A stretch of 50,967 nucleotides of DNA, taken from Glomus cerebriforme. Lineage: Eukaryota; Glomeromycota; Glomeromycetes; Glomerales; Glomeraceae. Each line of letters starts with the position of its first letter. Positions within the stretch are counted from its first letter, which is position 1. The notes beneath the pieces were generated by a model that was not told the origin of the DNA, made no database searches, and worked only from the letters and a program-made list of their open reading frames with translations. A program made the position numbers and the translations under genes. The stretch covers positions 22,804 through 73,770 of the forward strand of contig QKYT01000376.1 in the NCBI GenBank assembly GCA_003550305.1. Reading direction: 5' to 3'. Below, one piece after another: positions 35,886 to 48,524 of this stretch.

Positions 35886-38800
35886 ATGTCAATTCCTACT
35901 CATATTATTGATTTAAGCGTCGATATTAATGAATTAGAACGACTAGCAAAAAGTGGTGACAAAGATGCAATGAATAATTTAGCCACATGTTATAAAAATG
36001 GGAAAAGAACAGAAAAGAATTTAGAACAAGCCTTTTATTGGTATCAAAAAGCAGCGGAAATGAATCATATTAAAGCACAATTTGCTTTAGCCTCTTGCTA
36101 TAAAAATGGAGAAGGAACAGAAAAGAATTTAGAAAAAACTTTTTATTGGTATAAAAAAGCAGCAGAAAATGGTCATGAAGATTCAATGAATAATTTAGCC
36201 CATTATTATTTTAGTGGTGAAGGAAAAGAAATAAATTTAGAAAAAGCTTTTCATTGGTTTCAAAAAGCAGCAGAAATGAATCATGTTAATGCACAAATTG
36301 GTTTAATCTATTGTTATGAAAATGGTTTTGGAATAAAAAAGAATTTAGAAAAAGCTTTTTATTGGTATAAAAAAGCTGCAGAAAATGGTAATGAACTTGC
36401 TATGAATGGTTTAGCCAATTGCTATGAAAATGGTAAAGGAACAGAAAAGAATTTTAAAAATGCCTTTTATTGGTATCAAAAAGCAGCTGAATTGAATCAT
36501 ACTAAAGCGCAATTTGGTTTAGCCATATGTTATTACAATGGTTTAGGGATAGAAAAGAATTTAGAAAAAGCCTTTTATTGGTATCAAAAAGCAGCGGAAA
36601 TGAATCATATTAAAGCACAATGTATTTTAGTTACATGCTATTACAATGGTGAAGGAACAGACAAGAATTTAGAAAAAGCCGTTTACTGGTATCAAAAAGC
36701 AGCAGAAAAAGGACACGATCTTGCAATAAATAATTTGGCCACATGCTATTATAATGGTGAAGGAACGAAAAAGAATTTAGAAAAAGCCTTTTATTGGTAT
36801 CAAAAAGCAGCAAAAATAAATCATATTAATGCACAATTTAATTTAGCCACATGTTATTACAATGGTGAAGGAACAGAGAAGAATTTGGCAAAAGCCTTTT
36901 ATTGGTATCAAAAAGCAGCAAATAATGATAATAAAGATGCAATGAATAATTTAGCTATATGCTACAAAAATGGGGAAGGAATAGAGAAAAATTTGGAAAA
37001 AGCTTTTTATTGGTATCAAAAAGCAGCAAAAATGAATCATATTAATGCACAAATGGGTTTGATTTATTGCTATGAAAATGGTTTTGGAATAGAAAAGAAT
37101 TTAGAAGCAGCATTTTATTGGTATCAAAAAGCAGCTAACAATGGTAATAAACTTGCAATGAAAAATTTAGCTGCATGCTATTACGATGGTGAAGGAACAG
37201 AAAAAAATTTAGAAAAAGCTTTTTATTGGTATTATAAAGCAGCAGAAAATGGTAATAAAGANACAGAAAAAAATTTAGAAAAAGCTTTTTATTGGTATTA
37301 TAAAGCAGCAGAAAATGGTAATAAAGAGGCAATGAATAGTTTAGCTATATTCTATCACAGTGGTAAAGGAACAGAACAAAATTTAGAAAAAGCCTTTTAT
37401 TGGTTTCAAAAAGCAGCGGAAAATGGGTATGACCTTGCAATGGATAATTTAGCCACATTCTATAAAAATGGTAAAGGAACAGAAAAGAATTTGGAAAAAT
37501 CCTTTTATTGGTATAAAAAAGCAGTAGAAAATGGAAATGATCATGTTGCAATGAATAATTTAGCCAGATGCTACCACAATGGTGAAGGAGCAGAAAAGAA
37601 TTTAGAAAAAGCTTTTTATTGGTATCAAAGAGCAGCAGAAATGAACCATATTAAAGCACAATTTGGTTTAGCCACTTGCTATTATAATAGTGAAGGAACA
37701 GAAAAGAATTTAGAAAAAGCCTTTTATTGGTATAAAAAAGCAGCAGAAAATGGTAATAAAGATGCAATGAATAGTTTAGCTATATGCTATCACAATGGTG
37801 AAGGAACAGAAAAAAATTTAGAAAAAGCCTTTAATTGGTATCAAAAAGCCGCAGAAAATGGTAATAAACTTGCAACGAATGGTTTAGCCTATTGCTATAA
37901 AAATGGTGAAGGAACAGAAAAGCATTTAGAAAAAGCCTTATATTGGTTTCAAAAAGCAGCAGAAAATGAATATGACTTTGCAATGAATAATTTAGCTATA
38001 TGCTATTACAATGGTGAAGGAACAGAAAAGAATTTAGAAAAAGCCTTTTATTGGTATCAAAAAGCAGCAAAAATGAATCATATTAAAGCACAATTTAGTT
38101 TAGCCACATGCTATTACAATGGTGAAGGTACAGAAAAAAATTTTAAAAAAGCCTTTTATTGGTATCAAAAAGCAGCAGAAATGAATCATAATAAAGCACA
38201 ATTTGGTTTAGCCACATGCTATTACAATGGTGAAGGAACAGAAAAACATTTAGAAAAAGCCTTTTATTGGTATCAAAAAGCAGGAGAAGATGGACATAAA
38301 ATTGCAATGTGTAATTTAGCCACATGCTACAAAAATGGTTTTGGAACAGAAAAGAATTTAGAAAAAACTTTTTATTGGTATGAGAAAGCAGTAGAAAATG
38401 GGAATGATGAAATTGCAATGAATAATTTAGCCATATGTTATTACAAAGGTGAAGGAACAGAAAAAAATTTAGAAAAAGCTTTTTATTGGTATCAAAAAGC
38501 AGCAGAAATTGGTAATAAAGATGCAATGAATAATTTAGCTATATGCTATCACAATGGTGAAGGAACAGAAATAAATTTAGAAAAAGCCTTTTATTGGTAT
38601 AAAGAAGCAGTAGAGAATGGGCATGATGAAATTGCAATGAATAATTTAGCCACATGTTATTACAATGGTGAAGGAATAGAAAAAAATTTAGAAAAAGGCT
38701 TTTGTTGGTATAAAGAAGCAGTAGAAAATGGGAGTAATCATGTTGCAATGAATAATTTAGCCAGATGCTATCACAATGGTAAAGGAACAGAAAAAAATTT

Positions 38801-40550
38801 AGAAAAAGCTTTTTATTGGTATCAAAAAGCAGCAGAAAATGGCTATGATCTTGCAATGGATAATTTGGCCAGATGCTATTATAATGGTAAAGGAACAGAA
38901 AAAAATTTAGATAAAGCCTTTTATTGGTATCAAAAAGCGGCAGAAAATGGGAATGACCTAGCAATGAATAATTTAGCAACATGCTATTACAATGGTGAAG
39001 GAATAGAACAGAATTTAGAAAAAGCCTTTTATTGGTATCAAAAAGCAGCAGAAAATGGACATGAAATTGCAATGAGTAATTTAGCTACATGCTATAAAAA
39101 TGGTGAAGGAATGGAAAAGAATTTGGAAAAAGCCTTTTATTGGTATCAAAAAGCAACAGAAAATAAAATAACCTTTAAAAATTCTAATAATAATGAATTA
39201 TGTAAGGAATGCAATCAACCATATGTTGATTATGATTGGTGTTATCAATGTAATATTAAACGATTTCAACAATATTTCTCAAAGTGGACTAGTAAAAATG
39301 AATTTATTGATAAATTTATTCAAGAAGCACAACTAAATGCTAAAAATAGTTATGAAGTTTTAGAATGGATACCTTATAATAAATTAAAAGGTATTAATTA
39401 TTATGATAAAGGAGGATTCAGTGAAATTCATAAGGCTACGTGGTTAGATGGACCTATTATTAATTGGAATTTTGATAAGCAACAATGGAATAGATGGAAT
39501 TTTCAAGCAGGTTATGAAGTCATTCTTAAAAATCTTAATAATTCATCAAATATGAATAGTAAATTTTTAAGTGAGGTATAATTTTTTTTTTTTTACAGTT
39601 AATTTGATTTATTTTATTTTGATTTATTCTTTTTATTAAAAATTAATAATTTTTTTTAATTATTTGTATAGTGGCAATATCATTATAATTGTCAAAAAAA
39701 ATCATTTTCAAAATTCATTCAATTTTTTGGAATTACTCAAGATCCAAATAATTTAAATTATATAATAGTAATGAGTTATGCAAAAGAAGGAAGTTTAAGA
39801 AAATGTTTATCTAATNTAGTTAAATTTAAATGGCAATACAAATTGNNATTATTAAAAAATATTATTTTGGGACTTAANNNAATACANGAATCANATCTTG
39901 TTCATTGTGATCTTCATGATGGTAATATTTTGATATCAGATAATTATGAAACATATATTATTGATTTAGGATTATGTAAACCTATAAATGATTTAGATTC
40001 TATTGATAAAACCTATGGAGTTTTGCCTTATATAGCACCTGAAGTATTAAGAGGGAAACCTTATACTCCGGCAAGTGATATTTATAGTTTTTCAATGATA
40101 ATGTGGGAATTTACATCAGGTATCCCTCCATTTAATGATAAAGCACATGATTATGATCTTATTTTAAGCATTTGTGAAGGGGAACGTCCTGAAATTATAA
40201 AAAATACTCCAAAATGTTATAGAGATTTGATGAAACAATGTTGGGATTCAGATCCTTTCAAAAGACCAACTATAATTGAACTTGAAAATATTATATCTCA
40301 GTGGCTGGGATGTGTTAATGAATGTTATGGATTAAATAATAAAAAAAATGAGTGGATTATAAAAACTAGTAGTAATTTTAATGTCCAATTCATAAATGAG
40401 ATGTATGAATTTATAAAAGCAAATAAAACTATAGCACAAGAACAGGCTGATACTTCTATTATGCATCCTCATTCACAAGCATGTTATACAAGTCGCTTAT
40501 TTACTAGAACTTTAGACAATAATTCTGAGTGTTTTGATTGTGTAATTTAA
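35886..40550 (+). CDS. Large Sel1-repeat array fused to a C-terminal protein kinase
   Basis: Exons 35886-39575 and 39672-40550 (GAG|GTATAA to TATAG|TGG, phase 0), about 1522 residues. Residues 15-1095 are about 30 Sel1-like repeats of 36-37 residues. The consensus is NLATCYYNGEGTEKNLEKAF then YWYQKAAE. After them come a Cys-x2-Cys leader (LCKECNQPYVDYDWCYQC) and a TKL-type kinase with glycine loop DKGGFSEIHKATW, lysine YEVILK, HCD (VHCDLHDGN), DLG for DFG (IIDLGLC), and IAPEVL. The tail CYTSRLF is common in this kinase group. Sel1 arrays scaffold partners; the kinase probably retains its catalytic aspartate and metal-binding aspartate. Reversed order (repeats first) contrasts with the MLKL-like genes. 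N bases at 37262 and 39816-39894 mark uncertain sequence; a duplicated stretch at 37262 suggests an assembly join. Confidence 0.9.
35940..39165 (+). repeat. 108-111 bp tandem repeat array encoding Sel1 units
   Basis: About 30 in-frame units, highly similar at DNA level. Two unit types mix: a version with MNHIKAQFGLATCYYNG between helices and a version with NGNKDAMNNLATCYKNG. Some units carry an extra codon (NGNDEIAMNN). Uniformity implies recent unequal exchange or gene conversion. Confidence 0.9.
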
Positions 40551-43500
40551 ATTAGTAATTAAATAATATTATATAGTAATAATAGTATATACAGTAGTTT
40601 GTATAATCCTTTTAAAATAAACGAACAAATATGAACATATGATAATTTATCAAATTTTGAAAAAGTACAAAATAATAATTACGTGCTTATAAAGGGTATT
40701 TCAGATTAAACGTAAGATAATGCTACATATAGTACCCATGTGAGGAGAAGGTTACTATATAAGGTGATAATTAAATTAAATAATACCTGACACTACTCAA
40801 ATGCTATAAAGTAGTACTTCATCATCATTATTATTTGAATACCTTGAATAAATTTATCGATATCATCATTACACTAGTCCAATTTTTTAAATTTACATGC
40901 ATTACGTTAGCAGGGTCCACATTTTCGTAATAATCAATAGTTCGATGGTACGATAGTTTATTTGAGAAACTATGAGAATTTTAATACTTTATATTGCATG
41001 AAATAAATAAAAAAAATGAATAGTATCGGAAATTAAAATGTTATGAATTTATTTATTTATTTATTGATTCTTATCACGTCAGTTACATGCATATACCTAT
41101 ATAAGAATAACCGATCCTGACTACATAAAAATGCGATAAGAGTATTAATAAACTAATTCTACTATTTACTATTTCTACCTAACTATCTTTATTATAAATC
41201 ACGTGGCTAAAATGTTATGAATTCCTTTTCATGCATTTGAAATTTCTAAATAAAGTGTAACAAATACTGTATTATGTTACAATTTTCCGATTTTGCATTT
41301 TTACAATGAGTTAATTGAGATATCAATCTAATTTATCTATTGTCTATTATAAAATTTTAATTTGCAAAAATTATCAAAAAAATTCATGAACTCACTTAAA
41401 TTATAACCTTTTTACTTGTTCGTTAACAGTAATTTGTCTTATCATATTTAGATTAGTTAATTAAATTAAAAGACATAAAAATAAATTATTTATTGATTAA
41501 ATACAAAAATACTTATATGGACGTAATTTAGCATGAAATTCTAATGTGTAGATGGTGTTGCTTTATTAGAACTTTAATTCAAGAGTATAGTATATTTTTT
41601 ATATTTTTTTATTGATTTTAATTGATGTATAAATTATTTACAAAATTAGCTTTATAAGATGTGATTTATGTTTGCTAAAAATACTATCTATTACAAAATT
41701 ATTAATAAAGGTGTTCGATACTATTATAAACTTTTGATAGAAAGATTATTAAATCTATTTCAAAAAACTTTTACGATCAAATGTTCATTTAAAAAGATTA
41801 AACTATATATTATAAACAATAAAATTAGACATAATTCTTTGAATAATTATATTATTATTTTTGTATTCAAATGTAATATATTTTTTGGATTAAATTTTTT
41901 TTAGTTGTAACATATGTGTTCTTTTAACTTTTCTATGTATTGATGATATTCCTTATTTATTCAACATTTTAATTAAACTAATCAAATAATAAAATTAATT
42001 TCTGATTCATGAAAAATGTCGATTTTCACATTATTTTCATCCTCATTCTCATTAGAAGGAGTATTCATTGTGGATTCCCTTCATCATCTTGTAACAATAT
42101 TTATTAATAGTCCAACCATTCATTCCATCTTTAAGCCTAAAGATCTTTTTTTTAAAATTAAAAATTCATCCAAAATTCACAACATTGAATAACGTTTATA
42201 AATTTCTGAATCTTTGCCCAGTTTCCAGAACCAATGAACCATACATATTAATGACATTTTTTAGAACTTCATTCTCCTCTATCTTCCATCTACCATGCCA
42301 TATAGCTAGACTCATTGTTTTGTCCAAAATGAAGATATTATTGTTCAGAAAGATCCTCAAGACAACCTACCAATTTTTCGCCATATACATCAATATCTTT
42401 CATTATCCATTTACGTGATTCACTAGTTTGTTTACTCCATTGTTTGAAATAATTCACTTTTGTATGATTTGATATTTAATTCCATTGTGATCCATTGTCA
42501 ATTGTAATTGTTATGACGTACAATATATAGTATCTTCTTATTTCTACAGCCATCTCATTCACTTTTGTTAATACTGGAAGGTCATGAGTTTTCCGTTTAA
42601 TTATATATTCTTTGGGTATCTTATTTTGAACATACTGTTTAGATAGTTCACACCAATAACATTCATAAAGAAATATTAAGAGTCTATTTTTTAATTAGAG
42701 ATGATGAAAAACCTTACTATTAATACCTAATTTTATCTTACAAGTTATAAAGAGGGAATTCTAACCTAAACCAAGCCAACCAGTTAGGAGATACTCAACT
42801 ATCTGACCGGCCTTTCCTTGCCTGATACGAGGAAACCTCATATACAGTATAAGGAAGTTAAGAGGAAGTTTAAAGGGATTAGGGGATTTAAAAAGAAACT
42901 AAGCCAGCCAGTTAGGAGATGCTCAACTATCTGACCAGCCTTTCCTTGCCTGATACGAGGAAATCTCATATACAGTATAAGGAAGTTAAGAGGGAGTTTA
43001 AGGGAAAAATGATTGTAAGGGGAGATAAAATTAGGATAATAATAAGCGATAATTTAAAAAATGCAAAGGAATATTAAAAAAAAAGGTAGTATTTATATAT
43101 TTTAAGAATATTAAGAATATAAAAATGAGTCAAAACATAAGAAATTTGCATGATGTAACTCATCATGCTTAATTTATTATTGTTATCATTATTAATTTGT
43201 AATTTTCTATTTTTAAACATAGTTTATACTTTTATTTGTCACACAAAATTCAATAATCAATGAATAATTACATAATCTTTTATTTGTTCACATGAAAAAT
43301 TTCAAAATGAGTCAAATCCGTAACTAATTAATAGATTATGCATGATAATAAATTACATATTTCTACTAAAACATCATCATTTATTCTAATCATTGGTCAA
43401 TAATATTTCTTTGGAAATAAAGCGCTAGTTTAGGATGATAACATCACGTATAAACGTTAGGGCGCTTGTTTTGTTTTATAATTTTGGACCAAATTTTAAG

Positions 43501-44639
43501 GAAAATTTCTATTTTTTCATAGATCACTTATAAATTGATAATTTTTTATACTAAAAATTTTTTAGATTGTGGAACCCATCTAGGTACTGAAGTGGTTTCT
43601 TTTGTTACAAAATATTCTTAATTCCATAACAACAACAGTTTCTCTTATAATATAATTAGAATTATTTTCTTCATTTACGTATGAATTAAGTTAATTTGGC
43701 AGGCATGGTTACTAAATATTATAACTGTTTCTTTTTCTTCCATCTAATCATATCTTTTGTTTCTTCATCTATTTACCTTATGACTTTGCCCTTATTCATC
43801 TTGTTATATAATGAGAATCATTTACATTATATTACCTTCAAATTAGATGAAGATACAAATTATTAATTACTACAATTATGCAAGTCATTTCTGAACCATA
43901 AAACCAATGAGATATTGCAGCATAACACGAGTAATATTTCACAAAGAAAAAGCAAACAACAGATGGCTATAAGTTAAAGGTTTATAGTATCTAAATCTTC
44001 AACTACAGTCTGCTCATATATTGATCCAAATTCCAAAAATTAGTTGATGCTTTTTAGTAAAGTTTTTGGAGACGTATACAAGAGCATTTTTTATTTTATT
44101 AGTCGAAACTATCTAGAATACCAAATTTTTCTTATAAAAGGTTTTACTGTATAACTGATAATTAAGTGTAATTTTTATTTATAAATCAGCTTTTTTTAGA
44201 CAATTATATAATTTGTAAAAAAAAATAAATAAATAAATAAATTTTACAGTACTTATATAGTCTACAACCCAAATATATATTGTACTTCATTTAGTTAGTT
44301 AAATCACTGTTAAATCATTTTTTCCATTTTAGTTTCAGATTAAAAAAAAAATCTACAGGAAGCATAATTTTCTTAATTTTAAAAAAAAAATGGGATTTTA
44401 AATTATACTACTGGAAAGAAACACCTTGCTTGAAAGAAAAATGCAAATTAAAAATCCTCTAAATTTTATCCGCGACTTTGGATTTATTATTTTGATCTAA
44501 AAAATAAAAAATTATAAAATTAGCAATAAATATATTATCATAGATAAAGTTATCATGTAATCTTAAAATATTACCATCATTAATTTTCAATTGAGTAAAA
44601 TCAAATACTGGGATAGATTAGATATTTTTTTTTCTTGAA
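40551..44639. other. Gene-poor AT-rich region
   Basis: About 4 kb with only short, low-complexity open frames, none with a recognisable domain. About 42000-42670 has slightly higher complexity on the minus strand, with several broken stretches that could be decayed coding sequence of unknown type. The dispersed repeat starts at 42753. Confidence 0.5.
42753..43370 (+). repeat. Dispersed repeat, copy A, with internal tandem unit
   Basis: It begins near AGGGAATTCTAACCTAAACC and includes two tandem units of about 125 bases (42770-42893 and 42894-43010). Each contains CCTTTCCTTGCCTGATACGA and CTCATATACAGTATAAGGAA. Less similar flanks (ATAAAAATGAGTCAAAA; TTGTTCACATGAAA; TTATGCATGAT) follow in the same order as in copy B at 46638-47240. 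No coding frame. Nature unknown: perhaps a non-autonomous element or a repeated transcript. Confidence 0.65.
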
Positions 44640-45560
44640 TAAATAAAAAATCAGTTACCTGAATATTTTATACTTATTATATTATCACATTGTTCATAAT
44701 AACCATTTGAATTTTTCGGTTCAGTAAGATTATTAGTATTAAGTAATCTACTTGAATAAAAAGCTTCTGAATGTGTTTCATATGATAAATTAATCGAAGA
44801 TACGTTATTACTAGTTTGTAATTCATTATTAATTTCATCCGTTTCTCTAACTTGCTTTTCTAATTATATTTCTTTTGTTTGCTTAAACTATTTGAGTGTA
44901 CTAAGTTCATTCTCCCATTGTGTAAAACAATATAAACTTCTATGCTGATTGTCGATTTAATGGATTTGCATCTAAACATCTTTTAATTAAATGCATAAGC
45001 CAAATTTATATCATGGCTTACATCATGGTATGGAGGTAATCCAGAAATTACTTCATACATGATTATACCAAAACTATAAACATCAGCAGCTTTTGTATAA
45101 TTTTGTCCTCTTAAAATTTCAGGAGCAANATAAGGTAAAACACCATAAATGTTATTTTCTAATGCATTATAATCTGCATGTTTACATAATCCCATATCAC
45201 TTATACAAGCATAACCTGTATAAAGCATATTGCCAATATGTATATCTAGTTCAATCACATGAAGTTCATTAAGCCCATATGCAATATTCCATAAAATAAA
45301 ATACCAACTCAGTTTATCATAAATAATTTTCTATGTCTGGATCTTGAGTTATTCCATAAAGTCCAATAACATGAGTAAAATCAAGTTCATTTCATATAAG
45401 CTTGTGAATGTAAATATAGTGTTCAATTTTTAAAACTAAATCTTCTTTGTAGGACATTTATAAAAAATCTCATTTGGTGGATTAATAATATTATTATTAT
45501 ATCGCAAACTGATGCATTTCTTTAAAATTCTTCCAATATACTGTACATATTAATTTGATC
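44640..45560 (-). pseudogene. Decayed TKL-type kinase
   Basis: Fragments of a kinase of the Sel1-kinase and copy 2 type run from about 45560 to 44640. They include a remnant of the N-lobe, LYGITQDPD in the N-lobe hinge area, then an open piece (44983-45258) with HIGNMLYTG in place of the catalytic loop, SDMGLCKHAD (DMG for DFG), APEILRGQNYTKAADVYSFG, and then PLNRQSA. The family tail (YSSRLLNTNNLTEPKNS) ends near a GT at about 44657. Stops and frameshifts separate the pieces, and the HRD aspartate region is altered (ELDIHIGN). No functional product is expected. One N at 45129. Confidence 0.75.
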
Positions 45561-46139
45561 ATATTGCCAATTATTTTTCTAAACTTATTTGCAAACACAA
45601 AGAACGATATATAACATTCATTTGATATATTAGAAGTATATAATATAATCTTACTGATATAATCATTTGGTATTTGTATTATGTTCACATTTTAAATAAT
45701 TTAATATTGGTTTTTATTTAAATATAATAAGTTTATTATAATTACATAACTATAATATTTCTTTTATTTTTTTTTTATAATTTAAGTCAAAAATTTTCTT
45801 TTTAAAATTGTAAAAATTGGTGAAATTATACAGTATTCTCCTACTAAATAATAACTAAAACTAAAAATTATTATAATAACTATTCTAAAATAATAACTAT
45901 TTGTATTTATTTATCATATATCTATTTCTATTGATCAATTCTGATTTTTTGTTGTTATACCCATTTCATTGTTCTCCTTTATCCCACCCATACATCCAGT
46001 TTTTCATATAATGTTCTATTTAACTTACACCATATGATTTTGACTCTTTGTTTATCATCAATTTACTCCTATATTTGTTTACTTTGATTTATTATTATTA
46101 TTCATAATTCAAAGATTCACTTTAGACTTTAATATAAAC

Positions 46140-46600
46140 TCTAAAGTTGTAAAATTTTCTGTTATTTTATGTTTGTTTCATCAATTTATTGTATGTTAGC
46201 TGCTACACCTTTCCATATGGTGATGTCCTTTCATCAATTCCTTATTTCAGCCTTGTGACCATACTCCCCCTGGAATCCAAACACTTTGGTTTTCTTCTTT
46301 CAATTCCATAGCATTCCATTTAAATTTCTACAGTATTGGTTGCATAGTTGCTTATGGTGCAATCTACCTTCTACAATGAATTCTTCAGTAATTTTGTCAT
46401 TCACAATTATATTATTTGTTTTGTTATTAAAAATGACCACCATTAGATTTATTATCTTTTCTTCTTGGTGTCTTTTTCATCATCTATTTTTGTCTGAGTT
46501 AAAAAATTTTGTTTGTATCATATCCATTGAATGAATCCTTTAAAATCATTAAATCTTCATTTTTTCTAAATCTGAATGGGTGTTTGTATTACATGAGCTC
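46140..46600 (-). pseudogene. Possible decayed retroelement reverse-transcriptase fragment
   Basis: On the minus strand, broken pieces such as NKTNNIIVNDKITEEFIVEG and a following LLWN-like end recall the conserved region of LINE-type reverse transcriptases common in these fungi. The frame is full of stops. This reading rests on faint similarity by eye and could be wrong. Confidence 0.2.
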
Positions 46601-46637
46601 ATAAATAAAGTAGCCAATAAATATATAAGAAATGGAA

Positions 46638-47240
46638 AGGGAATTCTAGTCTAAACCAAACCGCCAGATAGGCTGGTCTTTCCTTGCCTGATACGAAGAC
46701 CTCATATACAGTATAAGGAAGAGAAGAGGAAGTTTAAAGGAATTTTTAAAAAAAAATACCAAACCCGCCAGATAGAAGATGCTTAACTAACTGACTGGTA
46801 TTACTGGTTTCCTTGCCTGATAGAGTAAGACCTCATATACAGTATAAGGAAGATAATAAAAAGGTTATTAAAGGGAATAATTAGGAGTAGTTGTTAAAAA
46901 GGATAGAGAGAAAATAAACTTAGAATATTAATTAGGTAGTAATCCATCTTGCTGATAATGTATTTTTAAATGAGCTCTAAGGATATTATATGATAATTAA
47001 AAAAATAATATGGAATTTTGGAATTTTAGAGGTATTTATATAATTAAAAATATTAAGGATATAAAAATGAGTCAAAATTATCACTAATACAATAATAAAT
47101 TGCATTACGCAAAATTCCGACCATTGCTATTTGTTCACATGAAACAATTTCTATAGTTGGCTAATGACTCATGATTTCACACTAGTATTAAAAATTCGCA
47201 ACTAATTGATAAATTATGCATGATTGTAAAGGCCTAATTG
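46638..47240 (+). repeat. Dispersed repeat, copy B, with internal tandem unit
   Basis: Same orientation and element order as copy A at 42753-43370. It contains two diverged tandem units (about 46650-46755 and 46760-46870), each with CCTTGCCTGATA and CTCATATACAGTATAAGGAAG. Then come ATAAAAATGAGTCAAAA (near 47060), TTGTTCACATGAAA (near 47130) and AATTATGCATGATT (near 47215). No coding frame. Confidence 0.65.
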
Positions 47241-47334
47241 AGAAATTGATTAACCAAATATGGAATTTAATTTGCCACATAATATATTAGAAACATGACT
47301 TGTTTTTGATTGTATATTACAAAAAAAATATACC

Positions 47335-47479
47335 TGTTGTAGCCCAAACGCTAAATCCGACTTTGGATATTCCAGGAAACAATCCTATGTCCAAAATCCC
47401 AAACTAAACCAGTAAATTTTAACTCAAACTACCATAAGACTGGGTTAGTTTGGAACATGGTAGAATTTGGGTTACAACA
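47335..47479. mobile_element. Inverted-repeat element (MITE-like)
   Basis: A 145-base element starts TGTTGTAGCCCAAACGCTA and ends in the inverse of TGTTGTAACCCAAATTCTA. An inner inverted pair also exists: CCCAAACTAAACCAGT at 47398 against ACTGGGTTAGTTTGG at 47439. The whole could fold as a long imperfect hairpin. The TGTTGT ends are shared with the element at 30740-30868. No clear target-site duplication. Confidence 0.6.
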
Positions 47480-48524
47480 TTATTTATTTTTTTAAAAAAA
47501 AGGAATAAAAAATTAAAGTATTCTTCAGTTAAGCATAAAAAATGCTTTAAAATATACTACTTCCTATTGACTTTATATTTTTAAAGTCTAAATATTCATA
47601 ATATTTAATAAGTATTAGAAATTGAATTTCTAACCAATCAATATAATGGTTCAATAGGGAACATTTAATTCTCTTTATTATTAAACAAGATAGTAGATAT
47701 TCATAGTTATGTAATTTAATCAAGAGATTTTGGAAACTGGTAAATAATAATAATTATTTTTTTATCAGTTATAGTTTTAATAATTTTGACAATTGTAATA
47801 AAGATGTCGGGATCAAATTTTTATATTTATCTTTTCTATTAATAAGAATCTAAAAATATCATGCCAAAAGCATTATTTAAATCTGAAAATAAATAATTTT
47901 TTAAGACTTTATTTCATTCCATTGTTGTCTTAAAAAACTGAAAATCTATGGTTAATGATGATAGATCGGTACCAATATTTAAATAATGGGCTATAAAAAA
48001 AAATATATACCTTATACTGTTAAGAAACAGATGAAATTGTTGGAGTATATAATTAATTGATATGAAAGAGTTCATAGTATGGTGAAATTGGTATAACCAA
48101 AGAAAGTTTTATATTTTCTTTTAATAAAGAATAGGGATAACTTTAAAGGTCTAATCTTAAGTCATTTGAATGATATGGATTTTTGCATTAGTTTATCATG
48201 ATAATGGACTCATATTTTGAAATATTTGTATCTGATGATTCAAAAGAATACTGATAATCCATTTAAAGAAAAAAAATAAAATAAGGGTGTAATGGGGTCG
48301 CAGAGAAAGTTAGGAAACTTATACAGGAAAAAAAATAAAATTTTATTAAAACTTATACAAAAAAATATAAACTAAAATTGAAGGTTAAACAATAAATTTT
48401 ATTTATATAATAGCAAATTTTAAATGATTTGTTAACATTTTTAATATTTTTACAAGTTCAACTATTTAAGCAAGACTAATTAAATACTCTACAGTAAAAA
48501 TGGTTTTAACTGAATTCATTGCCA
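47480..48524. other. AT-rich spacer before the F-box gene 3' end
   Basis: About 1 kb with no open frame of note. It presumably holds the 3' untranslated region and terminator of the F-box gene near its right end. Nothing else recognised. Confidence 0.6.

Noticed and set aside
36631..39072. Several minus-strand open frames of 60-177 codons
   Set aside because: They lie antisense to the Sel1 array and repeat with its period, rich in Leu/Phe; they are shadows of the repeats.
35940..39165. Regularly spaced repeats that might suggest a CRISPR array
   Set aside because: Units are 108-111 bases, in frame and translate to Sel1 repeats, with no unique spacers; the genome is eukaryotic.
41668..42418. 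Two short plus-strand frames (78 and 77 codons)
   Set aside because: Low-complexity, rich in Ile/Asn/Phe/Lys, as expected by chance in AT-rich DNA.
42753..47240. Complete LTR retrotransposon bounded by the two dispersed repeats
   Set aside because: Repeats are too diverged, lack clear TG/CA ends, and the interior holds a decayed kinase rather than gag-pol.
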